DNA of 64,000 nt, taken from NCBI GenBank assembly GCA_934597255.1, contig CAKTQV010000005.1, forward strand, positions 1-64,000, given 5' to 3'. The position numbers and the translations under genes are program-made. Positions 35,919 to 45,017 of this stretch are shown in pieces. Origin of the DNA: an uncultured Oscillospiraceae bacterium (GTDB lineage Bacteria > Bacillota > Clostridia > Oscillospirales > Oscillospiraceae). Under the pieces are notes generated by a model, which saw only the letters and a list, made by a program, of their open reading frames with translations, had not been told where the DNA came from and did not search any database. The stretch's first letter is position 1; each line of letters starts with the position of its first letter.

Positions 35919-38504
35919 TCATTTCACGCGGCACACGAGCGCGCCGTCCTGCGCGTCGAGCACAAGCGTGGAGCCGGCGGGCATATCGCCCTCGAGTATC
36001 TTGCGGGCGATGAGCGTTTCCGCGTGCGACTGCAGATACCGCTTGAGCGGTCTGGCGCCGTACACCGGGTCGTAGCCGCCGTCGATGATGACGCGTCTGG
36101 CCGCGTCCGTGACCTCCAGCGACAGCTCCTTGTCCGCCAGGCGCGTCCGGAGCGAGTTCATGAGGATATCCACGATATGCTCCAGATTCTCCTTCGTCAG
36201 CGGATGGAACAGGATCGTTTCGTCGAGACGGTTGAGGAACTCGGGGCGGAAATGCGCCTTCAGCTCCGCCGCGACCGCGGCGCGCGCCTCGTCCGTTATC
36301 GTGCCGTCCGGCCGGATGCCGTCAAGCAGATACTGGCTGCCGAGATTCGACGTGAGGATGATGACGGTGTTCTTGAAGTCCACCGTGCGCCCCTGCGAGT
36401 CGGTGATGCGGCCGTCGTCCAAGATCTGCAGCAGAATGTTGAACACATCCGGATGCGCCTTTTCCACCTCGTCGAACAGCACGACGGAATAGGGTCTGCG
36501 GCGCACGGCCTCGGTGAGCTGGCCGCCCTCGTCGTAGCCGACGTATCCGGGAGGCGCGCCGATAAGCCGGCTGACGGAAAATTTCTCCATGTACTCCGTC
36601 ATGTCGATGCGGACCATGTTGTGCTCGTCGTCGAACATGCTCTCGGCCAGCGCCTTGGCCAGCTCCGTCTTGCCGACGCCCGTCGGCCCCAGGAACAGGA
36701 ACGACCCGTTCGGACGGTTGGGATCGGCGATGCCGGCGCGCGAGCGCACGATGGCCTCCGAAACCAGCCGTACCGCCTCCTCCTGGCCGACGACGCGCTC
36801 GTGCAGGATGTCCTCCAGCCGCAGCAGCTTCTCGCGCTCGCCCTCCATCAGGCGGTTGACGGGAATGCCCGTCCAGCGCGCCACGATGCCGGCGATCTCC
36901 TCGGCCGTGACCGTATCGTGGACCAGCGAATCGGCGCGCGCCTCGCCCTCCCTGGCCTCGGCGTCGGCAAGCTGCTTCTGCAGCGCCGGCAGCGTCTCAT
37001 ATTTGAGCTTGGCCGCCGTTTCGTACTCGTAGCTCTGCTGGGCGCGTTCGATGTCGGCCGCGCACTTTTCAAGCTGCGCCTTGATGGTCTTGACCGCATC
37101 CACGTCCGCCTTGTCCGCCTCCCAGCGGGCCTTCATGGCGTTGAATTCGTCCTTGGCCTCAGCCAGCTCGCCGCGCAGCTTCTCCAGCCGGTCCATGGAC
37201 AGCTTATCCGTCTCCTTCTTCAGCGCCGTCTCCTCGATCTCAAGCTGCATGATCCGGCGGCGGATATCGTCCAGCTCGGCCGGCATGGAGTCAATCTCCG
37301 TGCGGATGAGAGCGCAGGCCTCGTCCACCAGATCAATGGCCTTGTCCGGCAGGAAGCGGTCGGTAATATAGCGGTTGGACAGCGTCGCCGCCGCCACCAG
37401 CGCCGCATCGTGGATGCGGACGCCGTGATATATCTCGTACCGCTCCTTCAGCCCGCGCAGGATGGAGATCGTGTCCTCCACGGTCGGCTCATCCACCTGC
37501 ACCGGCTGGAAGCGCCGCTCCAGCGCCGCATCCTTTTCGATATACTTCCGGTATTCGTCCAGCGTGGTCGCGCCGATGCAGTGCAGCTCGCCGCGCGCCA
37601 GCATGGGCTTGAGCAGATTGCCGGCGTCCATGCTGCCCTCGGTCTTGCCCGCGCCGACGATGGTATGCAGCTCGTCGATGAACAGGATGATGCGCCCCTC
37701 GGACTTGGACACCTCCTCCAGTACGGCCTTGAGCCGCTCCTCGAATTCGCCGCGGTATTTCGCCCCGGCGACCAGCGCGCCCATATCGAGCGAGAAGATG
37801 GTCTTATCCTTCAGCCCCTCCGGCACGTCGCCGCGCACGATGCGCTGGGCCAGCCCCTCGGCGATGGCCGTCTTGCCGACGCCCGGCTCGCCGATGAGCA
37901 CGGGGTTGTTCTTCGTCTTGCGCGACAGGATGCGGATAACATTGCGTATCTCCGTGTCGCGGCCGATGACGGGGTCAAGCTCGTTTTCGCGGGCGCGCTT
38001 GACCAAATCGGTTCCGTATTTCTCCAGCACGTCGTAGGTGTCCTCGGGATTGTCGGACGAAACATGGCCGGTTTTGACCTTGGCCAGCTCCGCCGTGAAG
38101 GCGTCCTTCGTGATCCCGTGGGCGGAGAAGATGCGGCGGATATCCGCCGTCTCGTTGGCAAACACGCCGAGCATCAGGTGCTCGACGGAGATATATTCGT
38201 CCTTGAGCTTCGCGGCCACCTTTTCCGCAAAGCTGATGACCCGGCCGAACTCATTGGAGGGATAGACCTCCTGCGCGCCCTGCACGCGGGGCAGCCGGCC
38301 GATCACGCCGTCCAGCTCTGACAAAAGCGCGTCGCAGTCAACGCCCATCCGCCCCAGCAGCGTCGGGATCAGACCGCCGTCGGCGTCCACCAGCGCATAG
38401 AGCAGATGCTCCGGCGTTACATACTGGTTATTGTTCTCGCGGGCCATCGCGGTCGCCGCGTTGATGGCCTCAATGGTTTTCTGGGTCAGTTTTTCACTGT
38501 TCAT
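35919..38504 (-). CDS. clpB: ATP-dependent chaperone ClpB
   Basis: 861 residues, full length. Two Clp_N repeats lie at 1-145. The first AAA+ module has GEPGVGKTAIAEG and IILFIDELHTIVGAG. The coiled-coil M-domain is at about 400-520. The second AAA+ module has LFLGPTGVGKTELAKAL and the Walker B segment VVLFDEVEKAH, with GAPPGYVGYDEGG between. No ClpP-binding IGF loop is expected. It rescues aggregated proteins together with DnaK. The RHH gene 26 nt upstream is on the same strand. No CIRCE element was noticed in front of the pair. Confidence 0.97.
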   Translation of the reverse strand: MNSEKLTQKTIEAINAATAMARENNNQYVTPEHLLYALVDADGGLIPTLLGRMGVDCDALLSELDGVIGRLPRVQGAQEVYPSNEFGRVISFAEKVAAKLKDEYISVEHLMLGVFANETADIRRIFSAHGITKDAFTAELAKVKTGHVSSDNPEDTYDVLEKYGTDLVKRARENELDPVIGRDTEIRNVIRILSRKTKNNPVLIGEPGVGKTAIAEGLAQRIVRGDVPEGLKDKTIFSLDMGALVAGAKYRGEFEERLKAVLEEVSKSEGRIILFIDELHTIVGAGKTEGSMDAGNLLKPMLARGELHCIGATTLDEYRKYIEKDAALERRFQPVQVDEPTVEDTISILRGLKERYEIYHGVRIHDAALVAAATLSNRYITDRFLPDKAIDLVDEACALIRTEIDSMPAELDDIRRRIMQLEIEETALKKETDKLSMDRLEKLRGELAEAKDEFNAMKARWEADKADVDAVKTIKAQLEKCAADIERAQQSYEYETAAKLKYETLPALQKQLADAEAREGEARADSLVHDTVTAEEIAGIVARWTGIPVNRLMEGEREKLLRLEDILHERVVGQEEAVRLVSEAIVRSRAGIADPNRPNGSFLFLGPTGVGKTELAKALAESMFDDEHNMVRIDMTEYMEKFSVSRLIGAPPGYVGYDEGGQLTEAVRRRPYSVVLFDEVEKAHPDVFNILLQILDDGRITDSQGRTVDFKNTVIILTSNLGSQYLLDGIRPDGTITDEARAAVAAELKAHFRPEFLNRLDETILFHPLTKENLEHIVDILMNSLRTRLADKELSLEVTDAARRVIIDGGYDPVYGARPLKRYLQSHAETLIARKILEGDMPAGSTLVLDAQDGALVCRVK

Positions 38505-38530
38505 AAAAGACCCTCCTTCTTTTCAAACGA

Positions 38531-39178
38531 TTACAGCAGCGTGTTGCCCGCTGCGATCCACTGAACATAGCTTCGGCGCAGCGCGCCCCGGTCGGCGCCG
38601 CCGAGCCACGCCTTCATCATCCCGTCAAACAGACGGATGTAGGCGCTGATGGCCGCGGCGATATCGTCCGTGGAATAGTTCGCCTTTCCCGGCAGACAGA
38701 TCGAGCGCGTAAAGCGCCCGCCGTAAAGCGCGTAGTCGATGGCGCCGCCGAAGTGCGGCGCGACCAGCTCGTCCTCAATGCTCTTGAGGGCGCGGAAGTA
38801 GCCCTCCATCGCCTCCAGCAGCTCCGCCGACTGCGTCCGGAACACGACCGAAAGCTCGCCCAGCGCGCCGCTGTGGTCCCGGTAAAGCTCCACGGAGTAT
38901 TTCACCGTCGGCCGGTAGCGGTACTGAAGGCTGGATTTCAGACTCATGCTCGTCGCGTTCGGCGCCACATGCGGAACAAGCTCCCGGTCGCCCAGCAGCA
39001 GCGTTTCCATCTGCCGGAATATATCGCGGATGCGGCGCTCCGGCGTTACCAGATCCACATGCTCGGCGAGGATCTGGTTGATGAGATTGGAACGGTTCGT
39101 CCCATAGCGGTGGGCCATTGCGTCGATCTCACGAACCACATCGTCGGAGAGCATCAGACTGTACAGCGTTTTTTTCAT
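38531..39178 (-). CDS. Ribbon-helix-helix N-terminal protein of unknown function
   Basis: 215 residues. The first 45 (KKTLYSLMLSDDVVREIDAM to NQILAEHV) form a CopG/Arc-type ribbon-helix-helix DNA-binding domain. The remaining 170 residues are a mixed alpha/beta domain, with RYRPTVKYSVELYRDHSG and ALGELSVVFRTQSAELLEAM, that I do not recognise. It starts the transcript that includes clpB, and a palindrome overlaps its promoter. It may sense a stress signal and control clpB and itself; this is an inference from position. Confidence 0.75.
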   Translation of the reverse strand: MKKTLYSLMLSDDVVREIDAMAHRYGTNRSNLINQILAEHVDLVTPERRIRDIFRQMETLLLGDRELVPHVAPNATSMSLKSSLQYRYRPTVKYSVELYRDHSGALGELSVVFRTQSAELLEAMEGYFRALKSIEDELVAPHFGGAIDYALYGGRFTRSICLPGKANYSTDDIAAAISAYIRLFDGMMKAWLGGADRGALRRSYVQWIAAGNTLL

Positions 39179-39191
39179 CGGTTCATCACCT

Positions 39192-39227
39192 CACTGTCAG
39201 TGTATCATCCTATATGTAATTTGTCAA
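39192..39227 (-). promoter_or_regulatory. Promoter and palindrome upstream of the RHH-clpB pair
   Basis: TTGACA (39227-39222) and TACACT (39204-39199) are 17 nt apart. The palindrome CACTGTCAGTG at 39192-39202 overlaps the -10 and start region, a good place for autorepression by the RHH protein. Confidence 0.7.
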
Positions 39228-39248
39228 GTTAATTATATAAAAATAATA

Positions 39249-39286
39249 TCAAAAATACCGGACAGGCGTGAAGCCCGTCCGGTATT
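39249..39286 (-). terminator. Terminator after the first small lipoprotein gene
   Basis: Stem AATACCGGAC and GTCCGGTATT with an inner loop, between the two convergently placed transcription units' ends; leftward it runs into TTTTTGATATTATTTT. Confidence 0.75.
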
Positions 39287-39300
39287 CCGTCCGTTTTCGA

Positions 39301-39702
39301 TCAGGCAGCGAGGAAATCCTCGTAGCTGAGGACCAGACCGAACTCGACCTGCATGGCCCAGGGGTTGGCCGTCGGGTCAAAATCAGCCTCGGTGGTGTCG
39401 GCGATGGCCTTGAGCTCGTCTTCCAGGAACGGGCTGCCGCCGTCGTTCTTGAGCGCGTCGGAGACATAGGCCTTGTAGCCGTCAAAGGTCTTTTCGTAGC
39501 CGTCGGCCGGGAAAAGGTCCTTGGTCTGGGGCTCGCCGCTGGGCTCGCCGGAGCCTTCGCCCTCGGCCGGAGCCGCAGGAGCCTCCGCGGCGGGCGCGTC
39601 GGCCGCCGGCGCTTCGGTCTCGGCCTTGTCGCCGCAGGCGGCGCACAGGCACACGACCATCATAACAGCCAGGATCAGTGCAAGAGTCTTCTTCATGTTC
39701 AT
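39301..39702 (-). CDS. Small lipoprotein, paralogue A
   Basis: 133 residues. Lipoprotein signal MKKTLALILAVMMVVCLCAAC, then a low-complexity Ala/Pro/Glu linker carrying SGEPSGEP. A C-terminal domain includes TFDGYKAYVSDALKNDGGSP and ends EFGLVLSYEDFLAA. It is one of three neighbouring paralogues. Domain function is unknown; it is anchored on the outer face of the membrane. Confidence 0.8.
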   Translation of the reverse strand: MNMKKTLALILAVMMVVCLCAACGDKAETEAPAADAPAAEAPAAPAEGEGSGEPSGEPQTKDLFPADGYEKTFDGYKAYVSDALKNDGGSPFLEDELKAIADTTEADFDPTANPWAMQVEFGLVLSYEDFLAA

Positions 39703-39753
39703 CTTTCCTTTCTTATTTTTGCCCTTTCAGGCGAGTGACAACATTACCCCCGG

Positions 39754-40245
39754 TCAGGCTGCCGGAGGGGAGCCGCTCGGCTCGCCGGACGGTTCGCCGG
39801 AGCCGCCGGCCGGGGCCGTTCCGCCCTGCCCGCCCGCCGCAGAGGTGGGAGCCGGCGTGGCGGCCTGAGAGGCGCCGCCGGACGGAGCCGTCCCGGTCGT
39901 TCCGGAAGCCGGTGCGGCCGTCGGCGCGCCCTTGGCCGTGGGGACCGGCGAGGGCGACGGCGTCGGCGTGGGACATCCGGCCGCGACCCACGCGTCGTAG
40001 CTCTTGATATAGCCGTTGGAATAATAGCTCATCAGCGCAGTGAAATCGTCGAAATCCGACTCCTTCCTCCAGCCCTTGATGGTGTCGAGCATTGCGTTTC
40101 TCTGCTCCTCGTCGGTCACATAGGCGTTGACGACAGAGCTTGCATAGGCGCGATAGTTTTTCATGCTCGCGGCCTTGCCGCAGCCGGCCAGAAGCAGCAG
40201 AAGCAAGAGCAGCGCGGTGAGGGTGAGTATACTTCTTCTTTTCAT
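39754..40245 (-). CDS. Small lipoprotein, paralogue B
   Basis: 163 residues from the ATG at 40245. The signal is LTLTALLLLLLLLAGC. A domain reads KNYRAYASSVVNAYVTDEEQ to SYYSNGYIKSYDAWVAAGCP. Unlike A and C, the low-complexity Pro/Thr/Ser/Gly stretch with SGEPSGEPSG is at the C-terminus. The domain order is therefore permuted relative to paralogues A and C. Confidence 0.8.
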   Translation of the reverse strand: MKRRSILTLTALLLLLLLLAGCGKAASMKNYRAYASSVVNAYVTDEEQRNAMLDTIKGWRKESDFDDFTALMSYYSNGYIKSYDAWVAAGCPTPTPSPSPVPTAKGAPTAAPASGTTGTAPSGGASQAATPAPTSAAGGQGGTAPAGGSGEPSGEPSGSPPAA

Positions 40246-40348
40246 ACGATCGCTCCTTTTAATCATACTTGCAGGATATTCCTTATCCAGAAAATTATAA
40301 ATCTCTGTCGTTAGATTGTCAACAAAAGAAACGCGCGGAAACGGGAAC

Positions 40349-40374
40349 AAAAGCGCGGCCGAAGCCGCGCTTTT
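40349..40374 (-). terminator. Terminator between lipoprotein genes C and B
   Basis: Stem AAAAGCGCGGC and GCCGCGCTTTT with a short loop. Confidence 0.75.
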
Positions 40375-40396
40375 GCAGGTCAATGTACGTTTTCGA

Positions 40397-40807
40397 TCAG
40401 GCCTGGGGCTCGCCGCTGGGCTCGCCGGAGGCGCCGGCGTTGGGGTCGCCGATGCTCATGCTGCTGGTGTCGGCAGCCGGGCAGCCGGCCGCGACCCACG
40501 CGTCATAGGTCAGGATCATCTCGCCGGAGAACATCGGGGTCAGATACTGGCAGTTCTCCACTTCCTCGGCGGTGGTGCAGGCGGCGATGGCGGCCGTGGC
40601 GGCAGCCCTCTCGTCATCCGTGGGAGCGCCGGCCTCGGCGTAAGCGGTCACATAAGCCTTGTAGCCTTCCAGATCGCCGGCCGCGGCAGCGGGGGCTTCG
40701 GCGGCGGGAGCTTCAGCAGCGGGAGCTTCGGTCTCGGCCTTGTCGCCGCAGGCGCACAGCGCCGCGACCATCATAACAGCCAGAAGCAGAGCAATGAGTT
40801 TCTTCAT
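40397..40807 (-). CDS. Small lipoprotein, paralogue C
   Basis: 136 residues. Signal MKKLIALLLAVMMVAALCAC, then an Ala/Pro/Glu repeat linker and a domain LEGYKAYVTAYAEAGAPTDD to MILTYDAWVAAGCPAADTS, ending in SGEPSGEPQA. The TYDAWVAAGCP segment is shared with paralogue B, and the signal and linker with paralogue A. The three genes seem to have exchanged parts. Confidence 0.8.
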   Translation of the reverse strand: MKKLIALLLAVMMVAALCACGDKAETEAPAAEAPAAEAPAAAAGDLEGYKAYVTAYAEAGAPTDDERAAATAAIAACTTAEEVENCQYLTPMFSGEMILTYDAWVAAGCPAADTSSMSIGDPNAGASGEPSGEPQA

Positions 40808-40896
40808 TTCAGCAATTCCTCCAAATTTTTTATTCGCAATGCCAGTTGCATTTTGCATTATAGATTTCTCCGGCGGCTTTGTCAACAACAAGACAG

Positions 40897-40925
40897 TAAA
40901 AATCCCCCGTTTCCGGGGGATTTTA
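40897..40925. terminator. Terminator after the beta-helix lipoprotein gene
   Basis: AAAATCCCCCG and CGGGGGATTTT with a TTTC loop, directly after the stop of the gene at 40937. Confidence 0.85.
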
Positions 40926-40936
40926 ATATCTGCCGT

Positions 40937-42769
40937 TCAGAAGGACGGCCCGCCGAAGCCGCCGAAGCCGCGCTCGGAATAGGAAACGGACGTAAACGTG
41001 AACGTTTTCGTCTGGCTCCCGGCCGTCAGCGTGTAGGTGCGGCCGATCTGGAAATCGGGATGGCTGAGAACGATGCAGGTGCACCAGCGGTACGGCGTGT
41101 ACGTCATAACGACGTTTCCGTCCTCGTCCGTGACGACGCACTCCGTTCCGGCCTGCACGCCGCTCATCAGCTCCAGAACCGCCGCGCACTGAGTCGAATA
41201 GGTCGAGGCGCTCTCCTGCATCCCGGCGTTTCCGCTGGCGGCCAGAATACCGCCCGTGACGACGAAGCTGGAGCCGGAGTCGATACCGTTTTCCATGGTG
41301 CTGCCGTCCGTTCCGGCCGTGATGCGGCCGCCGTTTATATAGATCGCGCCGTTGGAATCCACGCCGTCGCCCATGTTCGAGCTCGAGCCGGTGACGAAGA
41401 TATCCACCTCGCCGCCGTTCATGGTGAATACGGCCGAGCTGCCCCAGCCGAAGCCGCCGGAATCCGTTTTCGACGAGGCGTTGATGCCGTCGTTGACGGA
41501 ATAGATGTCGATGTCGCCGCCGTTGATCGTGATGGTCCCGGCCTCCAGGCCCTCAAAGCAGTCGGAAATGAGGATCGTTCCACTGTCAATGGTCAGATCG
41601 GTATCGGAATGGACCGCGTCGTCGCTCGAGCAGATCGTAAGGTACACATCGGCGATCTCGATCGCGCCGGCCGCGTGTACGGCGTCGTCCGCGCTGCTCA
41701 GATCGAGCGCGCCGCCGAGCAGCCGGATGCCGCCGTCGGCCTTGACCGCCTTGCAGCTGTAATCCGGCAGGACATAGTATTCCTCACCGGACGAGGAGCC
41801 CCAGCCGGGGCCGCCCACGCCGCCGGAATCGATGCGCTGCAGCGCGTTCCCGCCGCCGCCGGCGCACAGGACAGACAGCGTCCCGCCGCTTATCTCCACA
41901 TCGCCCTCCGACTGGATGCCGTCGCGCCCGGCCTCGATCGCCGCGCTGCCGCCGGACACCGACGCAAGCGTTTCCGTCCGGATCCCGTCGCTCCCGCTCG
42001 ACACGGAAAGCGTTCCGTCGGTGAGCGCGAATTCCCCGGCGTCCACGCCGCGCCCCTCCGCCTCAAGGCTCACCGTTCCGCCGCTTATCGCGACATACGG
42101 CACCTTGAGCGCATCGTCCCCGGAGCGGACCGTGAGACTTCCGCCGGAAACGGCGATGCTCCCGCCGCTTTTGGCCTTGATCCCCGCACCGCCGGCGTTG
42201 ACTGTCAGCGCGCCGCCCTCCAGCCGTACGTCGCCCGCGCCGCGCAGGCCGACGCCCGCCGCCTGCAGCGTCAGAAAGCCGCTTCCACGGATCGTGAGCG
42301 GGGCCTTGCTTTCCAGACACACGCCGTTTTCCTCCGCCGTGCTCGTCTGGGACAGGTAGCTCTGGCCGAAATCCTCCGTGAGCGTGAGCGTAAGCGCCTT
42401 GCAGCTTTTCGCGTAGATCGCCCAGCCGCCGCCGCGGATGCGCAGCCCGCACAGCACCAGCTCCACTTCTCCGGAGCAGTCCACCGTCACGCAGCCGTCC
42501 AGCTCGCCGGCCAGCCGGTAGCAGCCGCTCTGCGTGATGCGCAGCTCGCCGTCCGAAAGCGCGGCGCCCGTTCCCCGGATGTCCGCTTCGCCGGCCGAAA
42601 GGCGGATGTCGGCGGTATAGCTCCCGTCGCCGGGCTCCGCCAGCACGGACGCCGCCGCGATGTCGTTGGACACGGACGCTCTCTTGTCCGCCGCGTCCGT
42701 CTGCGTCGCGCAGCCGCCGGCCAGCGCCAGGCACATACATAATGCAATAGTAAAAAGCTTCCTCTTCAT
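40937..42769 (-). CDS. Surface lipoprotein with repetitive beta-helix-like carbohydrate-binding region (DUF4353 type)
   Basis: 610 residues. The lipobox is CLALAGGC. From about residue 60 a long repeat of short Gly/Ser/Asp-rich turns runs to about 540, with phrases such as VSGGSLTVRSGDDALK, IKAKSGGSIAVSGG and SSDDAVHSDTDLTIDSG. These are typical of the carbohydrate-binding-domain/DUF4353 family with right-handed beta-helix folding. The C-terminal part ends RGFGGFGGPSF. It is attached to the membrane exterior; binding of glycans or calcium is plausible. Confidence 0.8.
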   Translation of the reverse strand: MKRKLFTIALCMCLALAGGCATQTDAADKRASVSNDIAAASVLAEPGDGSYTADIRLSAGEADIRGTGAALSDGELRITQSGCYRLAGELDGCVTVDCSGEVELVLCGLRIRGGGWAIYAKSCKALTLTLTEDFGQSYLSQTSTAEENGVCLESKAPLTIRGSGFLTLQAAGVGLRGAGDVRLEGGALTVNAGGAGIKAKSGGSIAVSGGSLTVRSGDDALKVPYVAISGGTVSLEAEGRGVDAGEFALTDGTLSVSSGSDGIRTETLASVSGGSAAIEAGRDGIQSEGDVEISGGTLSVLCAGGGGNALQRIDSGGVGGPGWGSSSGEEYYVLPDYSCKAVKADGGIRLLGGALDLSSADDAVHAAGAIEIADVYLTICSSDDAVHSDTDLTIDSGTILISDCFEGLEAGTITINGGDIDIYSVNDGINASSKTDSGGFGWGSSAVFTMNGGEVDIFVTGSSSNMGDGVDSNGAIYINGGRITAGTDGSTMENGIDSGSSFVVTGGILAASGNAGMQESASTYSTQCAAVLELMSGVQAGTECVVTDEDGNVVMTYTPYRWCTCIVLSHPDFQIGRTYTLTAGSQTKTFTFTSVSYSERGFGGFGGPSF

Positions 42770-42883
42770 AGCTCTGATAATAACGGGGCGGGCCCGCTTT
42801 GTCAACCAAAAACGCCGCTTTTCCTTGCGCCTCGCGGCCTTTTCGTGTAAACTGGACGGGCAAATTCAAAGGAGGGAGACGCT

Positions 42884-43984
42884 ATGGCATCAAAGGTTTA
42901 CTGGTCGGACATGCGCACGCCGGAGGGCGGGCCGTCCATGCTCCGCAAGCTGGAAAAGCTTCTCAAGGCTTCGGATTTTGACGCGGTCCCCATGCGGGGA
43001 AAGTACGTCGCGATCAAAATGCATTTCGGCGAGCCGGGCAATCTGGCCTTTCTGCGGCCGAACTGGGCGCGCTGCGTGGCGGACGCCGTGAAGGAAAAGG
43101 GCGGCAAGCCCTTCCTCACCGACTGCAACACGCTTTATCCCGGCCGGCGCAAGGACGCGCTGGAGCATCTGGAGGCGGCGCAGGAAAACGGCTTTTCGCC
43201 GCTGAGCACCGGCTGCCAGATCCTCATTGCGGACGGTCTGCGCGGCACGGAGGAGACGCTCGTCCCGGTCAAGGGCGGCGAGTTCGTCCGCGAGGCGAAG
43301 ATCGGCGCGGCCATCATGGAGGCGGACGTGTTCATCAGTCTGTCGCACTTCAAGGGCCACGAGGCGACCGGCTTCGGCGGCGCGCTGAAAAACATCGGCA
43401 TGGGCTCCGGCAGCCGCGCCGGAAAAATGGAGCAGCACGCCGACGGCAAGCCCGAGGTGACGGAAAAGGCGTGCATCGGCTGCCGCCGCTGCGCCAAAAA
43501 CTGCGCGCAGGGCGCGATCAGCTATCCCAGCGGGAAGGCCGTCATCGACCACGACAAATGCGCCGGCTGCGGCCGCTGCATCGGCGCGTGTCCCATGGAC
43601 GCCATCCACGCCGGCGCCAGCTCCTCCAACGACCATCTCTGCCGCAAGATGGCGGAATACGCCAAGGCGGTCTGCGACGGCCGCCCCTGCTGCCACATCG
43701 CCATCGTCACGGACGTGTCGCCGGTCTGCGACTGCTACGGCTCGAACGACATCCCCATCGTCCCGAACATCGGCATGTTCGTTTCCGCCGACCCCGTGGC
43801 GCTCGACCAGGCCTGCGCCGACGCGGTCAACGCCGCGCCCGTCATCCCCGGAAGCTGCATCGCAGAGCACGCCCACGGCAACCATTTCCACGCCGCCAAT
43901 CCCGACACCGACTGGCGCGTGACGCTTGAGCACGCGGAGAAGATCGGTCTCGGCACGCGGGAATACGAGCTTATCAAGCTCTGA
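42884..43984 (+). CDS. DUF362-domain [4Fe-4S] protein
   Basis: 366 residues. The N-terminal DUF362-like part includes YVAIKMHFGEPGNLAFLRPN and DVFISLSHFKGHEATGFGGA. Two [4Fe-4S] motifs follow, CIGCRRCAKNC and CAGCGRCIGAC. Three Cys in CDGRPCCH, and one at CDCYG, may bind more iron. It is cytoplasmic and widespread in anaerobes, and its reaction is unknown. ATG 42884 follows GGAGGG. Confidence 0.85.
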   Translation: MASKVYWSDMRTPEGGPSMLRKLEKLLKASDFDAVPMRGKYVAIKMHFGEPGNLAFLRPNWARCVADAVKEKGGKPFLTDCNTLYPGRRKDALEHLEAAQENGFSPLSTGCQILIADGLRGTEETLVPVKGGEFVREAKIGAAIMEADVFISLSHFKGHEATGFGGALKNIGMGSGSRAGKMEQHADGKPEVTEKACIGCRRCAKNCAQGAISYPSGKAVIDHDKCAGCGRCIGACPMDAIHAGASSSNDHLCRKMAEYAKAVCDGRPCCHIAIVTDVSPVCDCYGSNDIPIVPNIGMFVSADPVALDQACADAVNAAPVIPGSCIAEHAHGNHFHAANPDTDWRVTLEHAEKIGLGTREYELIKL

Positions 43985-44009
43985 GACGGCCAGCCCCCCC
44001 AAAAAAAGC

Positions 44010-44042
44010 ACCGACGGACGGCGTGCTGCCGTCCGTCGTCTT
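44010..44042 (+). terminator. Terminator after the DUF362 gene
   Basis: GACGGACGGC and GCCGTCCGTC around a short loop, then GTCTTCTTTTT. It lies between convergent genes. Confidence 0.8.
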
Positions 44043-44057
44043 CTTTTTCGCCGCGCT

Positions 44058-44969
44058 TCAGCGCCGCGCGCCGGCGTGCTCCCGCAGGCGGGACAGCTCC
44101 GGGTTCACCGCGGCGCGGCAGTGCGTGGCGACCGCGGCGGCCGCCGTGGCCAGCCGGGCCGAGCGCTCCAGATCCAGCCCTCGCGCCAGCGACACAGCCA
44201 GCGCCGCCGTCATGGCGTCGCCCGCGCCGGTGGAGGACACGACCGTTCCGGTGACCGCGGAGGGCAGCCGCACCATATCGTCCGCGTCGGCCAGCAGCAT
44301 CCCCTCCGCGCCCAGCGTGACGCACACACGCTGCACGCCCTTTTTCAACAGCGCCGTCGCGCAGCGCTCGGCGCCGGCGTAGCCCGTGAGACGTTCGGCC
44401 TCGAGCAGATTGGCCTTGAGCGTATGGATGCGCGGCAGCAGCGCCTCCAGGCGCATGCATTTGGCCGCCGAAACGCAGTCGGCCACGATGGGCGTCCCGT
44501 CCAGTTCCTCCGTCAGCCGGCGCAGCGCGTCGGCCTGAAGATTGCACTCCGCCGCCGCGACCTTCGCCTCCCGCATGCCGCGGGCGGCCTCCTTGACGAA
44601 AAAGGAATCCATCCGGCGGCTGAGCTTCATGTCGTTGACCGCCGCGGTCATGTTCCCGTCGGCGTCGAGAATGCACAGATAGCTGCAGTTGGCCGCCGAC
44701 TCCCAGCGGCAGCGGCCGATGTCCACGCCGCAGGCGGCCGCGTCCGCGCGGATGAGCGGCTCGTAGCCGTCCGCGCCGAAAACGGAGAAAAAGCCCGTCC
44801 GCGCGCCGAGCAGCGCCGCGTCCCGCGCGATGTTCCAGCCCACGCCGCCCGTGGCATAGCTCACTTCGCCGGGCAGCGAATCGCCCGACGTGAAGGGCAC
44901 GTTGGCCGCGCCCGTAATGTCGATATTCAGCGCGCCGATCACGGCGACTTCCAATTTTTCTTCTTTCAT
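44058..44969 (-). CDS. PfkB-family sugar/nucleoside kinase, pseudouridine-kinase-like
   Basis: 303 residues. The N-terminal PfkB motif region is GGVGWNIARDAALLGARTGF. The C-terminal signature is STGAGDAMTAALAVSLARG, with catalytic Asp in GAGD. AVNDMKLSRRMDSFF resembles the pseudouridine kinase PsuK. No psuG glycosidase is adjacent, so adenosine or ribose-type substrates remain possible. Confidence 0.85.
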   Translation of the reverse strand: MKEEKLEVAVIGALNIDITGAANVPFTSGDSLPGEVSYATGGVGWNIARDAALLGARTGFFSVFGADGYEPLIRADAAACGVDIGRCRWESAANCSYLCILDADGNMTAAVNDMKLSRRMDSFFVKEAARGMREAKVAAAECNLQADALRRLTEELDGTPIVADCVSAAKCMRLEALLPRIHTLKANLLEAERLTGYAGAERCATALLKKGVQRVCVTLGAEGMLLADADDMVRLPSAVTGTVVSSTGAGDAMTAALAVSLARGLDLERSARLATAAAAVATHCRAAVNPELSRLREHAGARR

Positions 44970-45017
44970 GCTATTATTCTATTATCATTTCAGGCATCTT
45001 GCAAGGAGATTTAAGCA

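Noticed and set aside
36024..38321. 765-codon plus-strand frame opposite clpB
   Set aside because: It is a shadow of clpB in high-GC sequence; composition is Arg/Leu/Gln-rich with no recognisable domain.
40316..42742. 808-codon plus-strand frame opposite the beta-helix lipoprotein
   Set aside because: Antisense of a repetitive coding region, with no ribosome site or domain.
44058..44969. Firm naming of the PfkB kinase as PsuK
   Set aside because: The sequence is suggestive, but no pseudouridine glycosidase gene is adjacent, so no symbol was assigned.
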